Source of the DNA: an uncultured Bacteroides sp. | GTDB taxonomy: Bacteria; Bacteroidota; Bacteroidia; Bacteroidales; Bacteroidaceae | Direction of reading: 5' to 3' | NCBI RefSeq assembly: GCF_958445495.1 | Contig: NZ_CAUCSQ010000019.1 | Location: forward strand, 1-64,000 | Length of the DNA: 64,000 nt | Part shown: positions 7,711 to 16,258 of the stretch, one piece after another | How the letters are laid out: every line of letters begins with the position of its first letter | Position numbering within the stretch: the first letter of the stretch is position 1 | Program-made: the position numbers and the translations under genes | The notes under the pieces: model-generated | The model's database searches: none | Seen by the model: the letters and a program-made list of their open reading frames with translations, nothing else | What the model was told of the DNA's origin: nothing

Positions 7711-8628
7711 ATGAACAAACATTCTTTATTAACATTGCTCGCTACATTCGCCCTTCTCTTCAGTTTCACACTTTCCTGCAATGCAAAAGGAAAAGCCAGA
7801 GCCGGACACGTGGTCCTCATCGGTTTAGACGGCTGGGGAGCATACAGCCTTCCCAAAGCAGACATGCCCAATGTCAAGAAACTGATGGAAAACGGGGCTT
7901 ATACATTGAAGAAACGTTCCGCGCTCCCCTCTTCCAGCGCCATCAACTGGGCGTCAATGTTTATGGGAGCCGGCCCGGAACTCCACGGATACACCGAATG
8001 GAATTCCAGGACTCCGGAACTGCCCTCACGCGCGTTAAACAAACACGGAATTTTCCCCACCGTCTTCCAGCTATTGCGTGAAAACCGTCCCCAGGCCGAA
8101 ATAGGCTGCCTGTATGAGTGGGAGGGAATCAAATATCTGGTAGACACGCTTTCCATGAGCTACCATTACCATGTCGCCGACTACAACAAGACTCCTAAGG
8201 AACTGGGAGACATGGCATCCGCATACATCAAAGAAAAACAACCGGCACTCGTTGCCATCTGTTATGACAGCCCCGACCACACCGGCCATACCGAAGGCCA
8301 CAACACTCCCGCCTATTACGAAAAACTAAAAGAACTGGACATTTACATCGGGCAGATAGTACAGGCAGTAAAAGACGCGGGAATATTCGACGACACGATT
8401 TTCATATTGACTTCCGACCACGGAGGCACCGGCAAAGGACACGGCGGGAAAACCATGCAAGAAATGGAAACGCCGTTCATCATTTCAGGAAAGAACATAA
8501 AGAAAGGATTCCAATTTGACGACATAAGCATGATGCAATATGACGTAGCTTCCACAATAGCCTACATATTCAATCTCGAACAACCCCAGGTGTGGATAGG
8601 CAGACCGGTGAAGGCCGTTTTCAAATAA
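7711..8628 (+). CDS. Type I phosphodiesterase / nucleotide pyrophosphatase family protein
   Basis: 305 residues from the ATG at 7711, with a signal peptide (MNKHSLLTLLATFALLFSFTLSCNAKG) that may be a lipoprotein signal (LSC). It belongs to the alkaline phosphatase superfamily (PF01663). Metal ligands are visible in LIGLDGWG (Asp), in YDSPDHTGH, and in TSDHGGTGKGHGG. The likely nucleophile is a Ser in LPSSSAINWASM, where NPP enzymes have TxPN. The sulfatase signature CxPxR is absent, so I do not call it a sulfatase. It should cleave phosphodiester or pyrophosphate bonds outside the cytosol. It is shorter than the 400-450 residues of NPPs. It has its own promoter and hairpin, so it is monocistronic. 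Confidence 0.85.
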   Translation: MNKHSLLTLLATFALLFSFTLSCNAKGKARAGHVVLIGLDGWGAYSLPKADMPNVKKLMENGAYTLKKRSALPSSSAINWASMFMGAGPELHGYTEWNSRTPELPSRALNKHGIFPTVFQLLRENRPQAEIGCLYEWEGIKYLVDTLSMSYHYHVADYNKTPKELGDMASAYIKEKQPALVAICYDSPDHTGHTEGHNTPAYYEKLKELDIYIGQIVQAVKDAGIFDDTIFILTSDHGGTGKGHGGKTMQEMETPFIISGKNIKKGFQFDDISMMQYDVASTIAYIFNLEQPQVWIGRPVKAVFK

Positions 8629-8670
8629 CCGTCTTCAAGGTTTCATCCTGATTTTACATTCACTTCAATA

Positions 8671-8705
8671 GGACAGAGTGTTTCCTTACGGCGGACACTC
8701 TGTCC
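8671..8705 (+). terminator. Hairpin after the phosphodiesterase gene
   Basis: An 11-bp perfect stem, GGACAGAGTGT (8671-8681) with ACACTCTGTCC (8695-8705), begins 43 bp after the stop. There is no U-tract, so it may stabilise the 3' end rather than terminate by itself. Confidence 0.5.
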
Positions 8706-8811
8706 CGTTCCAAAACTCAAAAAACAGGCGGCAATCCTCCGTAAAAACATAAAATAACCGGAATACCGTTCAGAAAAGCCGGTAAGTATAATTACATTTT
8801 CACTTTTTTAT

Positions 8812-8819
8812 TACCTTTA
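8812..8819 (+). promoter_or_regulatory. Possible -7 box of the PL8 gene
   Basis: TACCTTTA differs from TAnnTTTG by the last base. It lies 29 bp before the ATG at 8849. No good -33 element is seen. Confidence 0.3.
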
Positions 8820-8848
8820 CGCCGTTAATCGTAAAGAGACTAATATTA

Positions 8849-11005
8849 ATGAAAAGGAACTGTTTACTATTGCTAATCCTCGCAGTACTGCAAACCGCCA
8901 GTATCGGGCAACTGCATGCGGCAACGTCCGGGCCGCGACATCCGAACGAATTCGAGACCCTGATGCAGAAAATCCGCCAGGATTTCGCAGCCAATCCCTC
9001 TATCGACACCGCATTGGCAAAATACAATGACAAAGACGGCTCGTTCACAGATGTAGACTACGCCAGCATCCAACGTACCAACTGGCCGCCGCTGGTGCAT
9101 GTAGACCGCATCAGAGATTTTGTCTTCGCCTATACCAATCCGAAGAATAAACATTATAAAGAAGAGGCACTGTATGACAAGATAGAGAAAGGTCTGGCAT
9201 ACTGGCACGAACGGAATCCCTGGTGTCATAACTGGTGGTACAACCAGATAGCCGAACCGCAAAAATTGGGAGTATTGCTCATACAGATGCGCACCGGCGC
9301 CAGACAGTTGCCGGAAGAGCTGGAAAAGAAAATACTGGACCGCATACGGAAAGACGGGGGAGACCCGGCGAAATGGACCGGCGCCAACCGTACCGACATC
9401 GCCCTGCACTGGATATACCGTTCCTGCTTGTCGAGAAATGACAAAGACCTGGTTTATGCACTTGAGAACGTGTACAATCCCATCGTCTATACGACTGGAG
9501 AAGGTTTCCAGCACGACAACAGTTATTTCCAGCACGGACAGCAATTGTACATCGGCGGTTACGGCGACGAGATTCTAAAAGGCGTGACACAGGTAGCCAT
9601 GTACACCCGCGGCACCCGTTTCGCCATCCCGCAAGACAAGTTGGAGCTGCTCAGCAAATTCATGCGTGAAACCTATTATGCCACGATACGCGGCAAGTAT
9701 ATGTCATTCGATGTCTTGGGACGCGGAGTGAGCCGTCCGGGTATCCTGGACAAGTCGAATGCCGCCCTATTTGCCAAACGGATGATTGAACTGGATGATG
9801 CCAATAAAGACGAATTCCGCGATATTGTCGCCCGTATGGAAGGCAGGAAAGCGGCGAGTGACGGTATAAAACCTAAACATACACACTATTTCCGCGGAGA
9901 CTACACCCTCCATGTACGCCCGCATTACACGTTCGATGTCCGGCTGGTGTCCGCACGTACGGCACGTTGCGAATACGGCAACGGCGAGAACCTGAAAACC
10001 TATTTCCTGTCAGACGGATGCACCAATATCACGACCCGGGGAGGGGAATATTACAACATCCCGCCAGTCTGGAACTGGACACGCATCCCCGGCGTGACGG
10101 CTCCCCAATTGAAGGAAATCCCGCTGGCGTCAAGCGACTGGCAGACATTAGGCACTTCGACATTTGCGGGCGGCGTGTCCGACAGCCTCTACGGTGTATC
10201 CGCCTATGCCTATATGGATACGTACAAGGATATCAACACCGGCGCGCACAAAGCATGGTTCTTCTTCGACGATGAAGTGGTTTGCCTGGGTTCGGACATC
10301 CGTTCCACCTCCCCGGAAGCCGTATATACGACAATCAACCAATGCCTGGCCGTTTCTTCGGGAGCCGCCATTTCAGTCGGTGGCAGGCAAAAGGACATTC
10401 CTTCAACAGAAACGGCATATGAAGCGGCAGACTGGGTATGGCATGACGGGATAGGCTATGTATTTCCGCAAGGCGGACGCATCATAACGGGATTGCAGCG
10501 GCAAAGCGGCAGTTGGTATGACATCAACAACAGCGTAGACCAGAAAAACAAGATAGAGCAAGAGGTATTTACGCTCAGCCTCGACCACGGTTTCCAACCG
10601 CAGAACGGGACGTATGCCTATGTGGTGGTACCGGGTAAACGGAATGCCTCTGATATGGAGAAATACAGGAAAAACATTCCCGTAGAGATATTGAGCAATA
10701 CAACCGACATACAAGCGGTCCGAAACCCTAAAAAAGATATCTGGCAGATAGTGTTCTACCAGCCGGGAGAATTCAGCCACGGTTCCCTGCATATCCGGGT
10801 AGATAAGCCCTGTGCACTGATGTTGAAGGGAACAGGGACGGAACAGCATGTGGTCCACATCGCCGATTTGGGACAGACCCGCCAGCCCATCCACGCCACG
10901 ATTCGTATTTCCGACCGGAAAGGCGGAACACAGACCGTCTGCCTCCGTCCTTCGGACAATCCGGTTTATGCGGGAGCCACCCAATCGTTCACACTAAATT
11001 TCTAA
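8849..11005 (+). CDS. Polysaccharide lyase family 8 (chondroitin AC / hyaluronate / xanthan lyase type)
   Basis: 718 residues with a signal peptide (MKRNCLLLLILAVLQTASIGQLHA). The alpha/alpha-toroid comes first (about 25-365), then beta-sandwich domains. All residues of the PL8 active site are visible: N180 in GANRTD, H229 and Y238 in YFQHGQQLYIGGYG, R292 and R296 in LGRGVSRP, and E375 in RCEYGNGEN. The spacing is that of Pedobacter heparinus chondroitinase AC (H225, Y234, R288, E371) with a +4 shift. It should cleave a uronic-acid-containing polysaccharide by beta-elimination, in the periplasm or outside. Which one (chondroitin, hyaluronan or other) cannot be read. No sulfatase or GH88 gene lies next to it, unlike a full chondroitin locus. 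The GH29 gene follows 232 bp later. Confidence 0.9.
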   Translation: MKRNCLLLLILAVLQTASIGQLHAATSGPRHPNEFETLMQKIRQDFAANPSIDTALAKYNDKDGSFTDVDYASIQRTNWPPLVHVDRIRDFVFAYTNPKNKHYKEEALYDKIEKGLAYWHERNPWCHNWWYNQIAEPQKLGVLLIQMRTGARQLPEELEKKILDRIRKDGGDPAKWTGANRTDIALHWIYRSCLSRNDKDLVYALENVYNPIVYTTGEGFQHDNSYFQHGQQLYIGGYGDEILKGVTQVAMYTRGTRFAIPQDKLELLSKFMRETYYATIRGKYMSFDVLGRGVSRPGILDKSNAALFAKRMIELDDANKDEFRDIVARMEGRKAASDGIKPKHTHYFRGDYTLHVRPHYTFDVRLVSARTARCEYGNGENLKTYFLSDGCTNITTRGGEYYNIPPVWNWTRIPGVTAPQLKEIPLASSDWQTLGTSTFAGGVSDSLYGVSAYAYMDTYKDINTGAHKAWFFFDDEVVCLGSDIRSTSPEAVYTTINQCLAVSSGAAISVGGRQKDIPSTETAYEAADWVWHDGIGYVFPQGGRIITGLQRQSGSWYDINNSVDQKNKIEQEVFTLSLDHGFQPQNGTYAYVVVPGKRNASDMEKYRKNIPVEILSNTTDIQAVRNPKKDIWQIVFYQPGEFSHGSLHIRVDKPCALMLKGTGTEQHVVHIADLGQTRQPIHATIRISDRKGGTQTVCLRPSDNPVYAGATQSFTLNF

Positions 11006-11237
11006 GAAAATGAATACTTACAGTCAAACGGTCTGTCTACACAGGCAGCCTGCATATAAAACCGGGAATTCTCCGAGAAACAGAAATCCGGCCGCAACAA
11101 CCGCCAGAATTAAGAAAAGCAATGAACATCCGGAATTATTTTCTCTCTGTCCATACTTACACAAAATATAAACATCTATAAAACCGGCTATCTTATCCAA
11201 TAACAATATTCATAAATACAATAAACACAGAAAAAAC

Positions 11238-13124
11238 ATGTTGAAAAAGAAAATCATTACCGCTCTTATATTTGCATCTATTTTACCTTCGTTAATGGCA
11301 CAACACAACATAGCATTCCGTTTCGATGACGACAGGCAGACATGGAATCTTCATAAAGGGAAAGCGGAAATCTGCGAGACAGGAGCCCAAAAAGGAAAGG
11401 CGTTGAAACTCTCACCCAACACTACGGTAAGTTTCAAACTATCGTTGCAACCCTCTTCCGCCTATAAAGTGACGGCATGGATGCGTACCGAAAGCGGCGC
11501 CGACGACATGACAATGCAGACTGCGGGACTCGGACGGAACAACATCAGCCTGTCTACCGCACTCGCCACATGGACACGTTTCGAACAGACATTAAACGTC
11601 TCAAAAGACCAAACGTCAGCAAACCTCGAATTTATTTTCGGTAACTCCCAAGGCAACACGTTCGCTTGGGTCGATGAAGTAGAAATACAGCGTACAGGCG
11701 ATTACCAGGAAAAAACTTATACAGGCATTCCGGAAGCTCAACGCCGTGAGATAAAAACAGACCTGGGTGTCACCATGCAACCGGACGAGAAAATAGCTTG
11801 GATGCTCGACGACAAACTCGGAATGTTCGTGCATTGGGGATTATACGCCGGGCCGGGAAAAGGCGAATGGTATATGGAAAGCAACGGAATCAAGCCGGAG
11901 GAATATCGAAAGTTAGCCTATCCCCAGGCAGGAGACCTGTATTTTGACGCGAAAGACTTCCATGCAGAGAAATGGGTGGCACTTGCCAAAAAGATGGGAG
12001 CGAGATACATGAATATGACTACACAGCACCATGACGGATATGCTTTATTCGAAAGCAGATACATGAATGCTTTCACTTCCAGACAAACGCACAACCGCGA
12101 TTTCGTGAAAGAATACGTAGATGCCTGCCGTGCTTCCGGATTGAAGGTAGGTATTTATAAAACACTTATCAACTGGCGTTTTCCGGGATATTACGATGTA
12201 ACGGGAACCGACTGCAAGCCCAACAGGTTCGGGTATGTGACCGACTCCGCCCATAAAGAGAATGCCAGACTGATGAAAGAAGAGTTGTATTGCCAAATCA
12301 AGGAACTTATGACCGGATACGGCAAGATAGACCAATTGTTCTGGGATGGCGGTTGGTTAGCCCAACAGGGAAAGGATGCCGATGGGGCTTACTTCTGGGA
12401 ATCGGGCCAATATCTTAGCCCGGACAACGCCTGGCCCGTTAATCCTTATTTCCAGGATAAGGAAGAAACGACCGGCAAACCCTTGGGACTGATGGGTATC
12501 GTAAGAAAATACCAGCCCGATATTGTAACCAATATCCGCTGCGGATGGATAGGAGACTACACGAACGAAGAAGGCGGCGGGGCGGTAAAGGGAGACATCC
12601 GTAGCGGAGTGGTGGAAAAATGTTTCACCCTGGCCCCGGGATGGGGATATACGAAGATTATGGAAGATTCCACGTATATCATGCCGCTCAAAGAAATAAA
12701 ACGTCTGTTTTCCGATTGCATGGTGAGAAATATGTGCTGCTTAATCAATGTAGGTCCCGACAGGCACGGTAACATACCGCTCCCGGTGGAAAAACGTCTG
12801 ATTGAATTCGGCAAGTGGGTGCATGCTGCGGACGAAGCCATCTACGGAACGCGCGGAGGCCCCTGGCAACCGGTAGACGGACAATATGGTTTTACCTATA
12901 AGGATAATACCATATATATTTACCTTTTAGGCGGATATACGTCCTCCTCATTCGTCATGCCTCCTGTCAATGCAGGCATGAAAGCCGTAAAAGCATACGA
13001 CGTCCTGACAGGGAAAAAAATAGGAATCTCCCAGAAAGGAAAACAAATAACCTTAAAAGAAATAGAAACCGTTCCGGACGACATAACTGTCATTGCCGTA
13101 ACTTTGAACCAGAAAGTCAGATAG
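11238..13124 (+). CDS. GH29 alpha-L-fucosidase with N-terminal carbohydrate-binding-like domain
   Basis: 628 residues with a signal peptide (MLKKKIITALIFASILPSLMAQ). Residues about 23-155 form a beta-sandwich of the CBM type (ends in FAWVDEVEIQRTG). The GH29 barrel spans about 180-530, with MFVHWGLYAGPGKGEWY, TTQHHDGYALFES and QLFWDGGW. In that last motif D370 is the expected nucleophile of this retaining family. A C-terminal beta domain follows. It should remove alpha-L-fucose from oligosaccharides or glycan ends in the periplasm or at the surface. The N-terminal module placed before the barrel is unusual for plain GH29 enzymes. It follows the PL8 gene and may act on the same substrate. There is no SusC/D pair close by. 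Confidence 0.9.
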   Translation: MLKKKIITALIFASILPSLMAQHNIAFRFDDDRQTWNLHKGKAEICETGAQKGKALKLSPNTTVSFKLSLQPSSAYKVTAWMRTESGADDMTMQTAGLGRNNISLSTALATWTRFEQTLNVSKDQTSANLEFIFGNSQGNTFAWVDEVEIQRTGDYQEKTYTGIPEAQRREIKTDLGVTMQPDEKIAWMLDDKLGMFVHWGLYAGPGKGEWYMESNGIKPEEYRKLAYPQAGDLYFDAKDFHAEKWVALAKKMGARYMNMTTQHHDGYALFESRYMNAFTSRQTHNRDFVKEYVDACRASGLKVGIYKTLINWRFPGYYDVTGTDCKPNRFGYVTDSAHKENARLMKEELYCQIKELMTGYGKIDQLFWDGGWLAQQGKDADGAYFWESGQYLSPDNAWPVNPYFQDKEETTGKPLGLMGIVRKYQPDIVTNIRCGWIGDYTNEEGGGAVKGDIRSGVVEKCFTLAPGWGYTKIMEDSTYIMPLKEIKRLFSDCMVRNMCCLINVGPDRHGNIPLPVEKRLIEFGKWVHAADEAIYGTRGGPWQPVDGQYGFTYKDNTIYIYLLGGYTSSSFVMPPVNAGMKAVKAYDVLTGKKIGISQKGKQITLKEIETVPDDITVIAVTLNQKVR

Positions 13125-13285
13125 GACAACAACAAGACATCCCAATCTCCTACCGGACAAGAACGATTTTTTAAGCCGGGAGATACGTCTACCGTGAGAA
13201 AGCCGTATTTCCCGGTAGCTATAAACAGAGCCGTATCAAACTCCATTGTTGAGTAATCGGGCGTTCTGAATGCAATACGTCCTCC
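13125..13285 (-). pseudogene. Unidentified coding remnant fused to the Fic stump
   Basis: The minus strand stays open through this stretch. Its translation (IAFRTPDYSTMEFDTALFIA and onward, through KYGFLTVDVSPG) reads like real protein but I do not recognise the family. It joins directly to the Fic N-terminal fragment after EGNTY, where Fic proteins would continue with TLTYGQT or similar. It then runs on antisense into the GH29 gene. I take it as a piece of another gene brought in by a deletion, with low confidence. Confidence 0.3.
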
Positions 13286-13426
13286 ATATGTGTTACCTTC
13301 AATATGGTTACTGTTGTAGTTGAAGTCCACAGTAAAACGGCGGCTAAGTCTTTCCCTATCCTTCTCCGACAATGGGCTGCAAATTCTGCCATGCAGTCAG
13401 TGCTTTCTTCATATTAAGATACTTCA
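13286..13426 (-). pseudogene. Fic-family protein, N-terminal remnant
   Basis: The minus strand from the ATG at 13426 reads MKYLNMKKALTAWQNLQP. After one extra base it continues in another frame as LSEKDRERLSRR and FTVDFNYNSNHIEGNTY. This is the conserved N-terminal stretch of Bacteroidota Fic/DOC proteins. The HPFxxGNGRxxR catalytic motif and the rest are missing. The frameshift (an extra A after CCC near 13373) and the truncation make it non-functional. Confidence 0.75.
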
Positions 13427-13536
13427 TATAGAGAAAGTTGGCTAATGTCTTGATAATAGCAAATGCCGATTTAAAAGTACAGATAGTACATAGATATGCA
13501 AATTTAAAAGTGCATTTATTGATAAAAGTGCTGATT

Positions 13537-13605
13537 TTATCCGGCATCGTTTTCTGTCAGAATGCCTGCCAATAATTCTTTGTAAAATATATGGGCTTGT
13601 CTCAT
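13537..13605 (-). pseudogene. hipA N-terminal stump (22 codons), translationally coupled to hipB
   Basis: The minus strand from the ATG at 13605 reads MRQAHIFYKELLAGILTEND, then AG and a stop. This matches the first strand and turn of the HipA N-terminal subdomain-1 found after HipB in Bacteroidota. Its ATG overlaps the stop of the upstream HipB gene as ATGA (13602-13605), the normal arrangement in such operons. The kinase body is absent. What follows is an AT-rich junction containing repeated GCACTTTTA-like units and then the Fic remnant. Confidence 0.7.
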
Positions 13606-13808
13606 CGATTATTATTTTTTTGAGTGGCAACCATTTCATAATTGAAAAAGTCAAGGAGCTGATTCACCTTATCGAGGCGCAACGTTTCCTTTCCTTGTTC
13701 AAGGTCTCGCACAAAGCGCAATCCTACCCCCGACTTCAACGAAAGTTCTTCTTGCGTCAAATTATACTGCTTTCGCAGCATCTTGACCGTAGTAGAAAGA
13801 TTATTCAT
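13602..13808 (-). CDS. HipB-like XRE-family antitoxin/regulator
   Basis: 68 residues from the ATG at 13808 (a second ATG lies at 13814). It is almost only a Cro/C1-type helix-turn-helix: LRKQYNLTQEELSLKSGVGLRFVRDLEQG, then LRLDKVNQLLDFFNYEM. This is the short HipB form that in Bacteroidota precedes a split HipA (small N-terminal protein plus kinase). Here the partner is cut to 22 codons. It should bind DNA at its own promoter, where TTATACC half-sites lie on both sides. Its coding frame is intact, so it may still repress, but it has no toxin to neutralise at this locus. Confidence 0.8.
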   Translation of the reverse strand: MNNLSTTVKMLRKQYNLTQEELSLKSGVGLRFVRDLEQGKETLRLDKVNQLLDFFNYEMVATQKNNNR

Positions 13809-13820
13809 AAGCATTCAACT

Positions 13821-13921
13821 TTATACCTTTTCGGGGGCAAAGTTAATACAAATGTTTAGCATTATACCATAAAGGGTATAATTTATTGCACTATCAGCAT
13901 TATTATATCAGATAAGGTATA
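13821..13921 (-). promoter_or_regulatory. Promoter and operator-like half-sites of the truncated hipBA
   Basis: The minus strand has TAACTTTG (13838-13845) as a -7 box. Around it are TTATACC half-sites: direct at 13821 and 13862, and inverted at 13875 and near 13914. The pair at 13862-13881 forms TTATACC-N6-GGTATAA. HipB proteins autoregulate through such dyads, so this is a likely operator. Confidence 0.45.
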
Positions 13922-14026
13922 GTACAATAAGGTTCAGAACCACAAATATCAAAATACATAAGCGTTGTTCTACACTTTTTCAAGCGAATCAAACATTCCA
14001 AATAAATTAGAATGCAATTCCATCGG

Positions 14027-14148
14027 AAACCACCCTACCTTTGCCCCCAGAGTTTAACATCATAAAAATATATGCTATGAAAAACAAATTATTTTATCTT
14101 ATTAGTGCGCGTACCTATTGAGCTACACGGGTGCTTTCACTTCTTGTG
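14027..14148 (+). repeat. Direct repeat copy 1: decayed duplicate of the PUL A leader
   Basis: 122 bp nearly identical to 17398-17520. It starts inside the promoter spacer (AAACCACCC), keeps the TACCTTTG -7 box and carries the first codons of the leader lipoprotein gene. It differs by one substitution and a 1-bp deletion. The deletion shifts the frame so translation stops after MKNKLFYLISARTY. The -33 TTTG present in copy 2 is absent here, so this copy should be silent. Confidence 0.9.
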
Positions 14149-14197
14149 CAATCGGATTGCAAGTATGGAAAATCTACTGACAGAAAACTGAAGAAGA

Positions 14198-14347
14198 ATG
14201 ATTGCAAAAGCCAAAGCCATGTCGCACGGTATAAACAATCTCCGTTATATTACCGGCGAATCACAGCACAAGAAACATCCGGAGAAAATCTATAGGGTAT
14301 TGGACAATCTCCTTACTCCAAACATTTTGTTTTATATAGCTATATAA
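14198..14347 (+). pseudogene. Relaxase / mobilization protein, N-terminal remnant
   Basis: The frame from the ATG at 14198 reads MIAKAKAMSHGINNLRYITG, followed by ESQHKKHPEKIYRVLDNLL, then diverges and stops after 49 residues. This is the characteristic start of Bacteroides MobB-type relaxases carried by mobilizable transposons and plasmids. The catalytic tyrosine or histidine-triad region is missing. It is the clearest sign that a mobile element once sat here. Confidence 0.7.
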
Positions 14348-14554
14348 TCAATGCGAACCCCTATCAAACAAATACTTTCTTTACATGCTATTCTCATCTG
14401 TTCTCCGGTTGAATTTTACCTTTCAAAAATTATGCAGCATAAACATTATGCCCCTGCTACATAATACAAAGTCACCGTTGGTATTTTATTGCTCAATTAT
14501 ATATAAACCAAACTCGTACCTCATCCCATTTGGAAATTTGACCCACAAAAATAG

Positions 14555-15817
14555 TTATTCCAACTTACACCGTCCATCCAATACTCCGGCAAACATGTCC
14601 ATTTCTCTCTTGGAAATACCTAACCGTACAGCTAATTCTCGCCACCCTTTCACAGTTTCAACCACCTCTGAAATAATCTTTTCTGCTGTTTTTCGATTGA
14701 GTATATAATACTCACAAGCATCAAGTAGAATACTTAAATCCGCTTTGTTGGAAGTTGATGAGACAAGCAGGCTTTGATACTCGTTCAGAGTGGGATTCAT
14801 ATCGTATGCAGGAGACAATATCCAACCTTTTGCAGTCAAAAGAAAACCATGATTGCGGAAATGGTCATCGCTATTACCAATACAAATGTTGAAAGCCACG
14901 CGACGATAGAGTTCCTGCAGATTATCTTCCACATTCGCACAGTTCTGGATTATGAAATCTACTATATCCAGATAACCGTGTCCTGTCGTAGCATTGTCAC
15001 CATCATTAAGTCCCAGCAAAGTCATTGCAGAAGCAAAGTGAATCCGTTTCCCTTCTTGGGTTCTGTCAAAGCGTTGCGAAAGCAAGGTGTGATATTTCTC
15101 ACCTGTTGCCAGTACTTTTGTTTTCGCGGCATTTATGCCGGCTTTTATCGCAAGAAGATGGCTGAAATGTTCCCACAGTCCTGCATCGTAATCATCTTTA
15201 CGTGAAGGGAACTTAGCTATATATAGTGTTTTATCCGTGTCTACCACATTGGCTTTGGGTCTTGCACCACCCAATGAAGAACCCGGCTGTACAAGTTGAG
15301 TAATCCATTTCCTGTCTGGAAGAACATTCCCCTCTTCGCTTTTCTCAATTTCTGCACTGGCTGCTATCAACTCTCTGATATCCGTCAGAGGTGGGATTTT
15401 CAACGACTCACTCACATTTATAAACTCCCCTTTGGGGTCTTCCTTAAAACGAAAAGCTCCCATTCGAGAGAAGTCGTCAATACCGGTCAGGAAATCGAAT
15501 GAAGACAATCGTCGCACAGGTCGTTTTTCTTCCATTGCTGTAAGCTGCTCACGTCGCAACAACAGCGTTCGTCCCCAACGGTCGGGCAAGGCATCGGAGA
15601 AACATCCGAATATATCTTTCCCCGGCTGCGTATATTGTTGACTCGGATAATTGTTCAAATCATCACTCAAAAACAAATCACCGTGTTTTTTCAACCATTC
15701 ATCGCTAAATGTAAAACAATAACTGTCCGAGCCTCGAAGTGATTCATATCCCAACTCGCCAATGAGTTTAACCTCTTTCAGCCAGTCAAAATCAGCATAT
15801 ACATATAATTTCTTCAT
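14555..15817 (-). CDS. hipA: HipA-family serine/threonine kinase toxin
   Basis: 420 residues with the full HipA layout: N-terminal subdomain (MKKLYVYADFDWLKEVKLIGEL), a nucleotide-binding loop GSSLGGARPKANV (near 180-192), an ATP-contact Lys in YIAKFPS (near 197), the catalytic loop NSDDHFRNHGF (Asp near 317-318) and the metal-binding LSPAYDMNP. HipA kinases phosphorylate an aminoacyl-tRNA synthetase (GltX in E. coli) or another target and halt growth. The antitoxin gene lies 3 bp upstream, so they form an operon. The sequence is AT-rich compared with the flanking loci, which suggests horizontal gain. All key residues are present, so I expect activity. Confidence 0.88.
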   Translation of the reverse strand: MKKLYVYADFDWLKEVKLIGELGYESLRGSDSYCFTFSDEWLKKHGDLFLSDDLNNYPSQQYTQPGKDIFGCFSDALPDRWGRTLLLRREQLTAMEEKRPVRRLSSFDFLTGIDDFSRMGAFRFKEDPKGEFINVSESLKIPPLTDIRELIAASAEIEKSEEGNVLPDRKWITQLVQPGSSLGGARPKANVVDTDKTLYIAKFPSRKDDYDAGLWEHFSHLLAIKAGINAAKTKVLATGEKYHTLLSQRFDRTQEGKRIHFASAMTLLGLNDGDNATTGHGYLDIVDFIIQNCANVEDNLQELYRRVAFNICIGNSDDHFRNHGFLLTAKGWILSPAYDMNPTLNEYQSLLVSSTSNKADLSILLDACEYYILNRKTAEKIISEVVETVKGWRELAVRLGISKREMDMFAGVLDGRCKLE

Positions 15818-15820
15818 CGC

Positions 15821-16141
15821 CTATTCCTTTTTGGATGCACGTTCCCTTGTCTTCAAACTTAAATCCTGTAACGCTTTTCCCAATTTGTCTTCCTTAGCCA
15901 GCCACAGAATATCATCGTCAAGTTGCAAGGCATACAAAACACGCAAATAAATACCGATTGCCACTGTCGGCGCACCTTTCTCTATCCGAGCTACGGTCAG
16001 CGAAGAACAGGTTGCACGTTCGGCCACCTGAGCCACACTCAAATTCCTGCGTAAACGAGCCAACTTAATCTGCTCTCCCACGACCTGCATCTTCTGCTCC
16101 AGCTTTCGAGGTAATTTAGTACCCATTGTATTCTTTGTCAT
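15821..16141 (-). CDS. hipB: HipB-like XRE-family antitoxin
   Basis: 106 residues from the ATG at 16141 (a TTG at 16147 is in frame but less likely). A helix-turn-helix occupies about 25-80: IKLARLRRNLSVAQVAERATCSSLTVARIEKG. A basic tail KTRERASKKE follows. It should bind and neutralise the HipA encoded 3 bp downstream and repress the operon. The promoter is at 16164-16171, with a CATAT-A-ATATG dyad directly over the expected transcription start, as expected for autoregulation. Confidence 0.85.
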   Translation of the reverse strand: MTKNTMGTKLPRKLEQKMQVVGEQIKLARLRRNLSVAQVAERATCSSLTVARIEKGAPTVAIGIYLRVLYALQLDDDILWLAKEDKLGKALQDLSLKTRERASKKE

Positions 16142-16152
16142 ATTCAATATAT

Positions 16153-16171
16153 CATATAATATGCAAAGATA
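16153..16171 (-). promoter_or_regulatory. hipBA promoter with operator dyad
   Basis: The minus strand has TATCTTTG (16164-16171), an exact -7 box. Next to it is CATATAATATG (16153-16163), a dyad of 5-bp arms around one base. The ATG of hipB is at 16141, so the dyad covers the transcription start. Confidence 0.5.
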
Positions 16172-16258
16172 GCGCTTTTTATTTATTTAATGATGTATTA
16201 TAAAGATTATTGTCTTCCCTTATTTTAGTTGAATTCCACAAGTATGGAATATTAGAAT

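Noticed and set aside
7711..8628. Sulfatase function for the alkaline phosphatase superfamily protein
   Set aside because: The sulfatase motif C/S-x-P-x-R is absent. The active-site segment LPSSSAINWAS fits nucleotide pyrophosphatase/phosphodiesterases.
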